A stretch of 19,786 bases of DNA from DAIDJM01 sp964250215. Its GTDB lineage: Bacteria > Pseudomonadota > Alphaproteobacteria > Acetobacterales > Acetobacteraceae. Shown one piece after another: positions 1 through 6,548 of the stretch; position 1 is the first letter of the stretch, and each line of letters opens with the position of its first letter. Made by a program: the position numbers and the translations under genes. The stretch is from the NCBI GenBank assembly GCA_964250215.1, contig CAXUEX010000041.1, positions 1 to 19,786 of the forward strand. The letters run 5' to 3'. The notes below the pieces were generated by a model. The model saw only the letters and a program-made list of their open reading frames with translations. It did no database searches and was not told the origin of the DNA.

Positions 1-182
1 TCGGGTGCGCCGTCCGGCAGCAGAACCTCGGAATGCACCACGCCCGACTTGTTCGAGAAATCGTGGTGCCGTCCGAGCCGCTCGTCCGGCAGCCGCGACG
101 CCGAGCGATAGGCGGCAGACGCAATCGCGCTCGAACCGGCCGCGCGGGAGATGATCTTCGCCGAGAAATGGTAGATCGCCAT
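1..182 (-). CDS. traA: MOBQ-family conjugative relaxase (TraA/MobA type), N-terminal fragment
   Basis: Only the first 60 residues are present; the gene runs off the left edge. The protein starts at the CAT complement 180-182 and begins MAIYHFSAKIISRAAGSS, the signature N-terminus of MobA/MobL and Ti-plasmid TraA relaxases. Tyr25 (in SAAYRSAS) sits at the position of the nicking tyrosine Tyr25 of RSF1010 MobA, and the HHDFSNKSGVVHSE block is typical of the family. The known role is to nick one strand at oriT, stay covalently bound to the 5' end and pilot it into the recipient; the larger TraA proteins also carry a helicase domain, which is outside this window. It is divergent from the traC/traD-like genes with an oriT-like region between, as in Ti-type systems. 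Whether it is full-length TraA or shorter MobA cannot be decided here. Confidence 0.9.
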   Translation of the reverse strand, partial: MAIYHFSAKIISRAAGSSAIASAAYRSASRLPDERLGRHHDFSNKSGVVHSEVLLPDGAP

Positions 183-211
183 GCCGGCGATTCAGATACA
201 GCGCAAACCGC

Positions 212-275
212 ACGTCGGCACGACGTATAAGCGCGCCCTCACAAGAAAGAATCTTGTTCGGGACCGCTGCGTCCC
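212..275 (+). other. Putative origin of transfer (oriT) with three inverted repeats and a nic-like core
   Basis: The region lies between the divergent relaxase and traC-like genes. A perfect inverted repeat ACGTCG-GCA-CGACGT (212-226) is followed by TAAGCGCGCCCTC (228-240), which closely matches the RSF1010/Ti-type (MOBQ) nic core TAAGTGCGCCCT. Two more inverted repeats follow: ACAAGA/TCTTGT (241-246 and 252-257) and GGGAC/GTCCC (260-264 and 271-275). An inverted repeat just 5' of nic, next to the cognate relaxase gene, is the established layout for this class. The exact cleaved phosphodiester bond is not assigned. The promoters of both divergent genes must also lie between 183 and 351, but I could not place them. 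Confidence 0.75.
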
Positions 276-351
276 ATGTGGTTCCGGCGCCAATACAGCT
301 TTTGCGCACCGGCCGCGCTATCTTGTCGTCACACCATCACGGAGACGACCC

Positions 352-657
352 ATGCGAAAGCCGCGCGATCTGGATGCCGCACTACAGGCACTGGAACAAA
401 GAGCAAAGGGCCTGAAGGAGAGGCGGGTGCGTCAGTTGGGGGAACTGGTTGCCGCGACCGGCGCTGATGCGCTCGATGCCGAGACGCTGGCTGGCGGGCT
501 GCTGGCCATGATGGAGGGGAGTGATCCGGCCAAGAAGGAGAGCTGGCGCAAGCGTGGCCAGGCGTTCTTTCAGCGGCGGACACGCGACACTGCGAACAGC
601 CCTCAAAGCCGCGACGCTGGCGCTGCGGCGGGCAACAGCAATGCGGCACCGGGCTGA
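352..657 (+). CDS. traC: TraC-like conjugal transfer accessory protein
   Basis: This is a 101-residue basic, helical protein starting MRKPRDLDAALQALEQR. A charged coiled-coil-like N-terminus is followed by the block RRVRQLGELVAATGADAL and a WRKRGQAFF segment, which is the pattern of small TraC-type (sometimes annotated TraD-type) proteins encoded beside TraA in alphaproteobacterial plasmids and integrative elements. Such proteins are thought to act in the relaxosome at oriT. The C-terminal 25 residues are low-complexity. The ATG at 352 is preceded by GGAG at 341-344 with suitable spacing; the longer in-frame extension from 181 would run through the oriT-like region and was rejected. The downstream traD-like gene overlaps its 3' end by 17 bases, so the two form one operon. 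The exact TraC versus TraD name is uncertain. Confidence 0.75.
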   Translation: MRKPRDLDAALQALEQRAKGLKERRVRQLGELVAATGADALDAETLAGGLLAMMEGSDPAKKESWRKRGQAFFQRRTRDTANSPQSRDAGAAAGNSNAAPG

Positions 658-916
658 AGCCGCCCGCGCGCGCACCGACACGCGCGAGTGGGCGGTGAAG
701 CGCCGGGCGCGGACGCGCCATTTGATCGAGCTTGGTGGACTCGTCCTCAAATCGAAGCTCGTCGAACTGACGGGCGACGATCGCGCCGTGATCTACGGTG
801 CGTTGCTCGGGGCGGCACGCCGGTTGTGCGAGGAAGATGGGGAGCAGATGCTGGCGTTTTGGGGACGGCGCGGCCATCGCGCTTTTGAGGCCGAAGCGGC
901 CGAGAAGAAGAGGTAA
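641..916 (+). CDS. traD: TraD-like conjugal transfer accessory protein
   Basis: This is a 91-residue protein with the family core RTRHLIELGGLVLKSKLVEL, then TGDDRAVIYGALL and a C-terminal FWGRRGHRAFEAE segment, as in small TraD proteins of Ti-type transfer regions. The presumed role is as an accessory factor for DNA processing at oriT together with TraA and the TraC-like protein. I chose ATG 641, which overlaps the end of the traC-like gene by 17 bases, because the family begins shortly before the KRR-RTR motif. The open frame extends back to 521, but that part lies wholly within traC and has no family resemblance. In Ti plasmids the next gene would be traG (coupling protein). Here an alpA-like gene follows after 154 bases, with no traG remnant recognisable in the gap. 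Confidence 0.75.
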   Translation: MRHRAEAARARTDTREWAVKRRARTRHLIELGGLVLKSKLVELTGDDRAVIYGALLGAARRLCEEDGEQMLAFWGRRGHRAFEAEAAEKKR

Positions 917-1070
917 AGGTCGGGCTGAATCGCGGGCGCCAAATCACGGGAGCACCCCACCCGCGCGCATCTTTTTCTACGCCATGCTGCGCTTGCTGCG
1001 AGACACGTCTTGCTGCGGCTGAGAGGTTGGTCAATGTGTTCCGCAGAACGTCATCGCGCGAGCATCTACC

Positions 1071-1280
1071 ATGCCCGAACCCGAGCGCATCCTGCGCATT
1101 CGCACCGTTCTGAGCCGCACGGGGCTGAGCCGCTCCACGCTCTACCGCAAAATATCGGACGGCAGCTTTCCGCGGCAGGTCAAGCTCGGCGAGCACAGCG
1201 CCGGCTGGCACGAGTCCGCGATCAACCAATGGATCGCAAATCCAGCCGCGTATCGTCATGAGTCGAGTCATTCAGTTTAA
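1071..1280 (+). CDS. AlpA-family helix-turn-helix regulator
   Basis: This is a 69-residue protein with the AlpA/excisionase-like winged-helix pattern. The recognition region SRTGLSRSTLYRKISDG (about residues 16-32) is followed by FPRQVKLG and a GWHESAINQWI segment. AlpA proteins are small DNA-binding regulators or excisionase-like factors that control P4-type integrases on prophages and integrative elements. This fits its place next to int: the genes converge, and the last three bases of alpA (1278-1280) overlap the stop codon of int (1277-1279). It follows the traD-like gene on the same strand after 154 bases in which I saw no other gene. The start is the first ATG in a frame that gives a normal family length; no strong ribosome site is visible, so the start is moderately certain. 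Confidence 0.8.
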   Translation: MPEPERILRIRTVLSRTGLSRSTLYRKISDGSFPRQVKLGEHSAGWHESAINQWIANPAAYRHESSHSV

Positions 1281-2482
1281 GCCGTCGCTGCGTTCTGCAA
1301 CGATATCAGCTTTCCGCTCTTCGCGCTTGCACAATACGCGGCCCAGGCTTCCATCAGCTTGCGACGCTTCTCGAACAGATCGCCGCGGCGATAGGCCGCC
1401 TCTGCCTTGCTGCTGATTGTATGCGCGAGCGCCATTTCGCACACCTCGTGCGGAAAGCCGGTCGCCTCGGACGCCCAGTCCCGAAACGTCGACCGAAATC
1501 CGTGCACGGTTACGTCGGACTTCATGCGCCGGAGCAGCATCGACATCGCCATGGATGACAAGGCGGTTTCGGCCTTGGGGCCAGGAAAAACGGAGCCAAA
1601 TGTACCGAACTCGGCCATCTCGGCAAGGATCGCGACGGCGCGCGTGGAGAGTGGCACTCGATGCTCGCGGCCGGCTTTCATTCGCTCCGCGGGCACCGTC
1701 CATTGCCGCCGATCTACATCAATCTCGCCCCAGCGAGCGCCGAGAACCTCACCAGATCGGGCCGCGGTCAAGATCGTGAACTCCAACGCTCGTGCCGCCA
1801 CGGCGCGCCGCGCGCGAAGGTCCGCCATAAACGTTGGCGCCTCGTTGACCGGCAGAGCTGCGTGGTGGCCCCGTGACAGTCGCTGGCGCCTGGGTAGGAG
1901 CTTTTCCAGGTGTCCCCGCCACATGGCGGGGTTCTCGCCCGACCGATGCCCCTTCGCCTTGGCGGCGTTCAGCACATTCTCGATCCGGCCCCGCAGCCGC
2001 TCGGCGGTTTCCGGCGTGCGGTTCCATAGAGGCTGCAGCACCTTAAGCACCTCGTCCGTCTCGATCTCATCCACCGGCAAATGGCGGATAGGCGCCGCGT
2101 AGGTGGTCAGCGTCATCTTCCATTGCTGCACATGCTTCGGGTTACGCCAGGAGGGTGTCATCGTCTCCACGTAGCCGTCGGCGAATTCGCCGAAAGTCGG
2201 CACAGCTTTGAGATTCGCACGTGCAGCTCTTGGATCGCCTCCTGTGGCGAGGATTACGCGCAGTGCCGCTGCCTCGGTTCGCGCGGTGGCGAGAGGCAGG
2301 TCGCGCCCGCTGCCAAGCCCCAGTTCCACGCGCCTGCCGTTGCGGACATACATGAAAATCCAGCGCCGACGACCGGTGCCATCGATGGAGAGATAGAGCC
2401 CACCGCCGTCTGAATGCCGTCCCGGCGCTTTAAGCTTGATCGCCTCCAAGGCGGTCAGGCGATTAAGGGTCCGCGTTGCCAT
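1277..2482 (-). CDS. int: P4-type tyrosine recombinase (integrase)
   Basis: This is a 401-residue protein, a normal length for P4-like integrases. The N-terminal arm-binding domain (DUF4102 type) shows SDGGGLYLSIDGTGRRRW (about 24-41) and GLGSGRDLPLATAR. A core-binding segment spans about 95-190. The catalytic domain shows Arg242 (TAARSGEVLGARW), His327 and Arg330 (VHGFRSTFRDW), His354 (ALAHTISSKAE) and the nucleophile Tyr364 (AAYRRG). All expected catalytic residues are present, so it is probably active. It would catalyse integration and, with an excisionase such as the adjacent AlpA-like protein, excision. The start ATG at 2482 has GGAG six bases upstream. Tandem repeats (2488-2536) and a tRNA-end-like sequence (2665-2684) lie just upstream, as expected for the terminal gene of an integrative element. 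Confidence 0.93.
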   Translation of the reverse strand: MATRTLNRLTALEAIKLKAPGRHSDGGGLYLSIDGTGRRRWIFMYVRNGRRVELGLGSGRDLPLATARTEAAALRVILATGGDPRAARANLKAVPTFGEFADGYVETMTPSWRNPKHVQQWKMTLTTYAAPIRHLPVDEIETDEVLKVLQPLWNRTPETAERLRGRIENVLNAAKAKGHRSGENPAMWRGHLEKLLPRRQRLSRGHHAALPVNEAPTFMADLRARRAVAARALEFTILTAARSGEVLGARWGEIDVDRRQWTVPAERMKAGREHRVPLSTRAVAILAEMAEFGTFGSVFPGPKAETALSSMAMSMLLRRMKSDVTVHGFRSTFRDWASEATGFPHEVCEMALAHTISSKAEAAYRRGDLFEKRRKLMEAWAAYCASAKSGKLISLQNAATA

Positions 2483-2487
2483 GCCAT

Positions 2488-2536
2488 TCTCCGCCGAACG
2501 TCTCCGCCGAAGCTTTCGGCCCCATTTTCGGCCCCA
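2488..2536. repeat. Two pairs of short tandem direct repeats upstream of int
   Basis: TCTCCGCCGAA occurs at 2488-2498 and 2501-2511 (13-base period), and TTTCGGCCCCA at 2514-2524 and 2526-2536 (12-base period). The second copy of the first repeat and the first copy of the second also form a small hairpin around 2506-2520 (GCCGAA/TTCGGC). The block sits 6 to 54 bases upstream of the integrase start. Short directly repeated sites next to int and att are typical of arm-type binding sites for tyrosine integrases, or of autoregulatory sites; which applies here is inference. Confidence 0.5.
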
Positions 2537-2640
2537 CTTTGTGCGCGCGCCTTGGCGAAATGTCGAGACACAGCGGGAGACGGATATCTTGCCAAATTAA
2601 CAACTTTACAATAACTTATGGGGGCAAGGTGGGATTGACT

Positions 2641-2684
2641 GGAACCCAGAAAGATGGGTAGTTAGGAACCCATCCCCTCCGCCA
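2641..2684 (+). other. Candidate attachment site: tRNA-Ser-like 3' end at the element boundary
   Basis: AACCCATCCCCTCCGCCA (2667-2684) matches the 3' end of bacterial serine tRNA genes (T-arm half, acceptor strand and CCA) at nearly every position. It is preceded by a complementary ATGGGT (2654-2659) that can form a T-arm-like stem with ACCCAT. The loop does not match the normal TTCRANY loop, and no 5' half of a tRNA is found upstream, so this is not a functional tRNA. A displaced tRNA 3' end next to int is what integration into a tRNA gene leaves at the distal junction. GGAACCCA is repeated at 2641-2648 and 2665-2672. The left junction is not in the window. Confidence 0.4.
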
Positions 2685-2769
2685 ACTTGCACCGACGATG
2701 CTGTGTTCGCTCGTCCATCGGGCAAGTGCAATCTTCACCGCGCCTTCTCTTATAGATTGGCGGCCAGGG

Positions 2770-3192
2770 TCACTCTTCGGCTTGCCGATGTGCCGATGGT
2801 TGCGTGCCCGTAGTGGGCACGAATATCTGTGTCATGCGCCGACGCAGATCGCTTTCGAAGAACGGTTTTTGCAGCCGTGGCGCCCCCTGGATCACCGGCG
2901 GGTCGCCCTCGCCAGCGCCGTAGCCGGTGACGAGCAGAAATGGCACCGAGACGCGCACGAGCTGCTCGGCAATCGCGACGGTTTTCTGGCCGTGCACGTT
3001 CATGTCCAGAAGCACGCCATCCGGCGTGCGCTTTCGCAGCGAAGCCCACGCGTTTTCCACGCTGGAGGCCACTTCGACGCTGCAGCCGAAATCCTGCAGC
3101 ATGTCCTCCAGCATCATGGCAACCATCACCTCGTCCTCGACGACGAGGATGTGCAAATCGGCAAGGGAACTGGCTGATTTCTGCATCGACAT
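2770..3192 (-). CDS. Stand-alone response regulator receiver protein
   Basis: This 140-residue CheY-like receiver domain has no output domain. The acidic pair Glu19-Asp20 (ILVVEDE), phospho-acceptor Asp63 (GVLLDMNVHG), switch Thr89 (LLVTGYG) and Lys109 (LQKPF) are all in place. It starts at 3192, where the upstream kinase stop codon overlaps it as TGATG (minus strand), so the two are translationally coupled. A second Met two codons later (3186) is an alternative start. Receiver-only proteins paired with HWE kinases usually act by protein-protein interaction or as phosphate sinks and shuttles. The coupling makes this the likely direct partner of the fused kinase; the downstream target is unknown. 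The element boundary lies about 85 bases beyond its 3' end. Confidence 0.9.
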   Translation of the reverse strand: MSMQKSASSLADLHILVVEDEVMVAMMLEDMLQDFGCSVEVASSVENAWASLRKRTPDGVLLDMNVHGQKTVAIAEQLVRVSVPFLLVTGYGAGEGDPPVIQGAPRLQKPFFESDLRRRMTQIFVPTTGTQPSAHRQAEE

Positions 3193-6100
3193 CAGGCAAC
3201 GCCGGCCGCGCCTTCCGGTCGCCCCGACCAGGGAAAGATCAGCTCGCAGCGCAGCCCGTCTTCCGCATATTCCGGCTTGGCCTCGCCGCCGAGCTCATGC
3301 GCCGTGCTTCGCTCGATAAGCTTGGTGCCGAAACCCCGCCGAGACGGCGGTTTCACCTTTGGGCCGCCTGACTCGCTCCACCACACATGGATGCGCTCAT
3401 CGTCGCCGGCACCATCGCGGTGCCACGTGACCCTGAGCTGGCCGGCCGGCGCCGACAAGGCCCCGTATTTCGCGGCGTTGGTTGCCATTTCATGCAGGAT
3501 CATCATCAACGCCACGCCGACCTGCGGCCGGAGGGCCAGCGACGGTCCTTCCGCCACGATCCGGACCGATTCGTGGAGTCTATACGGGGCGAGAATCTGC
3601 TTGACGATCTGGCCGACATCGGCGCCCACCCATTCTTTCTCCACGAGCAGATTGTGCGCCTGCGCCAAGGCGTGCAGCCGCCCTGCGAACGCCGTGGTGA
3701 ACTCCTCTAACGAACCGCTCTGCCGCAAGGTTTGATTCATGACGGCCTGCACGGTTGCCAGCACGTTCTTTACGCGATGGTTCAATTCACCGATCAGCAT
3801 TTCCTGATGGCTCGCGTTGCGTTTGCGCTCGGTGATCTCCTCGATGGCGAGCAGGATCAGGTCTTCGCGGCCGCCATCGCGATCCAGCTTGCGGGCATTC
3901 AGCAGCAGCGTTCGCACACGGGGTTCGGCGGACCCGAACGCGATCTCGACATCCTCCAGCTTGCGGTTCTCGGGCAGCATCTCCTCCAGCAGCCGGCGCA
4001 GCTCGGGCGGGTTCAAGCCGCCCTCGCCCAGCTCGTAGAGGCGACGGTTCTCCGTTCTGTCCGGTGCCGTGCCGAACAGCGTATAGAACGCACGATTGGC
4101 CGAACGCACCCGCAGCGCGGCATCGAGAACCACCAAAGGCTCTCGCACCGTCGCCACGATCGCTTCGGCGTAGATGCGCGCCTCGTCGATGGCATCGCTC
4201 GCGTTCTTGCGCCCGGAAACGTCAACGAAGGTCAGAACCAGGCCGGCGATCCGGTTGTCCCGCGTTCGATAGGGCAGGATGCGCCGGAGGTACCACTTGC
4301 CGTCGTCGCTGCGGATCTCGGCCTCGATCGGGGTCAGCGTGGTTAGAACGGCATCGGCATCGCCGAGCAGCTTCTGGTCGGCGAATTTCCTGGCGAAATG
4401 CGAAACGGGGCGGCCGATATCGGACGATTGCAGATCCAGCAACTGCTTCGTGCTCGGCGAAAACCACTTGATGCGGAGATCGGTATCGAGGAACACCGTC
4501 GCGATCTCGGTTCCGGAAAGCAGGTTGCTCAGGTCGTTGCTGGTCTGGTCCAGTTCGCCGATCTTGTGCTGCAACTGGTTGTTCACCGAATGCAGCTCCT
4601 CATTGAACGATTGCAACTCCTCCTTCGAGGTCTCCAGTTCCTCGTTTGTCGATTGAAGCTCCTCGTTCATCGAGATGGCTTCCTCGTTGGCCGCTTTCAG
4701 CTCCTCGTTCACGCTCTCCAATTGTTCGATCGTGCCTTGCAGCTCCGCGCGGGCCGACCGCAGCTCGCTTTCCATCGTGGAGGAAGCCTCGCGGTCGTCT
4801 TCCCGGCTCGGCGCGCTGGCCGGTAGCTTCGCGGGCGAGTCGGGCTGGAACGTCACCAGCACCAGGCCGGATGCCTGCTGCGAGGGCGGCAAGGGCGCGA
4901 GCGTGACGAGCACCGGCAGCAGGCTGTCGGCGCCGCGGATTTGCGCGGGGAAGCTGATTTCCCGGCTGTCCGCGAACACCGTCTGCATCGCGCTCCGCAG
5001 CTTGGCCATCAGCCCGTCCCGCGCCATCGCCAGCAGATCGCGCGTCGGCTCGCCGCTCGGCTGCTTCAGGAAATCGCCGGTTTCGCCGTGGAAGTAGAGC
5101 ACGCGGCCTTTCGGATCGATCACCACGGAGGCGGGCGCGTAGCGGTCCAGCAGAACCCGCCGCGCCGTCTCGGTCACACGCGCCGAAGGCTCATGCGACG
5201 GCGCGGCATCGACGCGCGGCTCGCCCGACCGATTCCCATCCAGCCGTGCGAAATTCACGATGTCATGCCGTGTCGGCCCGATGCGGCGATAGATGCGCCA
5301 CTTCTTCGAAACCGTCTCGAACAAATCGTCGGCGCGGCCGATGGTTTCCGCGCTGCCCAGAAGTAAACGGCCGCCCTCCCGCAAGGCAAAATGAAACATC
5401 GCCAACGCCCGGAGCTGCGCATCCGGCTCCAGATAGATGAGCAAGTTGCGGCAGCTCACCAGGTCCATGCGCGAGAACGGCGGATCGCGCAGCAGGTTTT
5501 GCCGCGCGAACACCACCANNNNNNNNNNNNNNNNNNNNNNNNNNNNNNNNNNNNNNNNNNNNNNNNNNNNNNNNNNNNNNNNNNNNNNNNNNNNNNNNNN
5601 NNNNNNNNNNNNNNNNNNCGAAAATCCTGGCCGGAACGCGCGCGCAGCACACCAACAAGCTGTTCCAGTTCGGCCTGCTCCGAAGCCGGCGAGGCCGCGG
5701 ATTCGTCCGGCGCCCTGACATAGGTGTGCCGAAAATACTCCAGCAGCTTGCCCGGCATCTCGGCGGGTGCCAGCACGAAATCGGCCAGACCCGCACCGAT
5801 GGCGCTGCGCGGCATGCCATCGAACCGTGCTGCCGCGGGATCCTGGATCAGGATCAGGCCACCCTCCCCCTTGATCTCCTTCAGGCCCTGCGTGCCGTTT
5901 GTTCCGGTTCCCGAAAGCACGATGGCGGCGGTGCGCTCGTGACGCTGTTCGGCCAGCGATTTGAACAGCACGTCGATCGGGTGGCGATGCCCGCGCGGCA
6001 GGTTGGGTGGCGTCAGCCGCAGCGTGTCCCCACGCAGCGTAAGATCGTGATCGGGCGCAATCACATACACGTGATCGCGGGCGATCGTCATGCCATCCTC

Positions 6101-6370
6101 GATCTCGGCAACCGGCATGGCCGTGTGCTGCGCGATGATGGAAGCGAGCGAGCTTTCGCGGGTGGGGTCGAGATGCAGCACCACCACGAAGGCGAAGCCG
6201 CTATCCGCCGGCATGGCGCCGAAAAATTCGATGAGCGCTTCGATGCCCCCGGCCGAAGCACCCAACCCGATGACGGGAATTGCGCGTCCGGTCGATCCGG
6301 AGGCCGATTCGGCGCCAGACGGGCGGTCGAAATTACGCTCGTGGCCGGCTTGATTTTCGTCGTCGGCCAT
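3192..6370 (-). CDS. CheB-CheR-PAS-HWE histidine kinase fusion, interrupted by an assembly gap
   Basis: This is one large gene split by 100 Ns. The N-terminal 250 residues (ATG at 6370) form a CheB methylesterase domain with Ser39 (GLGASAGG) and His66 (VVLHLDP); the usual catalytic Asp of the SGTGxDG motif is Asn158 (SGTGTNGTQG). After the gap comes the end of a CheR methyltransferase domain (DPPFSRMDLVSCRNLLIYLE). A coiled coil rich in NEEL repeats (fragment residues about 250-325), two PAS-like domains (about 333-437 and 450-560) and an HWE kinase core follow: His580 (ELNHRVKN), Asn680 (HEMATNAAKYG), the W-x-E motif 713-715 and a G-box at GFGTKLIE. Reading frames on either side of the gap disagree, as expected for a placeholder of unknown length. 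The protein is a cytoplasmic multidomain sensor whose signal is unknown. It is coupled to the receiver gene downstream. Confidence 0.9.
5519..5618. other. Assembly gap of exactly 100 Ns inside the CheB-CheR region
   Basis: Exactly 100 Ns interrupt the kinase gene. The left flank ends CheB and begins the CheR region (ARSGQDF); the right flank resumes near the end of CheR (VFARQNLLRDPPF). In related fusions about 160-180 residues separate these points, so roughly 500 bases are probably missing and 100 is a conventional filler. Codon frames on the two sides differ, in agreement with this. Confidence 0.9.
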
Positions 6371-6396
6371 ATGTGTGAACGCCTCTAACGGCGCTG

Positions 6397-6406
6397 CCCC
6401 CCCCCC
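6397..6406. repeat. Ten-base C homopolymer upstream of the kinase gene
   Basis: Ten consecutive C on the plus strand (G on the kinase coding strand) lie 26 bases upstream of the kinase start in the 178-base divergent region (6371-6548). Such tracts slip during replication and sequencing. It is outside both coding sequences as I call them. I found no convincing promoter elements in this region. Confidence 0.6.
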
Positions 6407-6548
6407 GAATCCGAGCGGTGCCGACGCTGCGCTCTCCACTTGGGAAGAAAATGTAGGGTATCCGGGCGTTCCGGAAAGGTCCACGGCCACCTGGCGATGG
6501 GGCAAGGCTCGCGACGACCCGCGAGCGGCCCACAATCCGGAGGGGCAA

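Noticed and set aside
917..1070. Remnant of traG after traD
   Set aside because: None of the frames in this gap shows any resemblance to the TraG N-terminus or to another known protein.
2590..2684. A complete serine tRNA gene ending at 2684
   Set aside because: No matching 5' acceptor strand, D-arm or anticodon arm is present upstream, and the T-loop is abnormal; only the 3' end is tRNA-like.
6440..6500. General-stress (EcfG-type) promoter upstream of the kinase gene
   Set aside because: A GGAAC is present on the kinase strand, but no CGTT-like -10 lies at the required distance.
6375..6548. 58-residue N-terminal extension of the thiolase from GTG 6375
   Set aside because: It has no thiolase similarity, crosses the C10 tract, and ATG 6549 has a strong GGAGG site at the normal family start.
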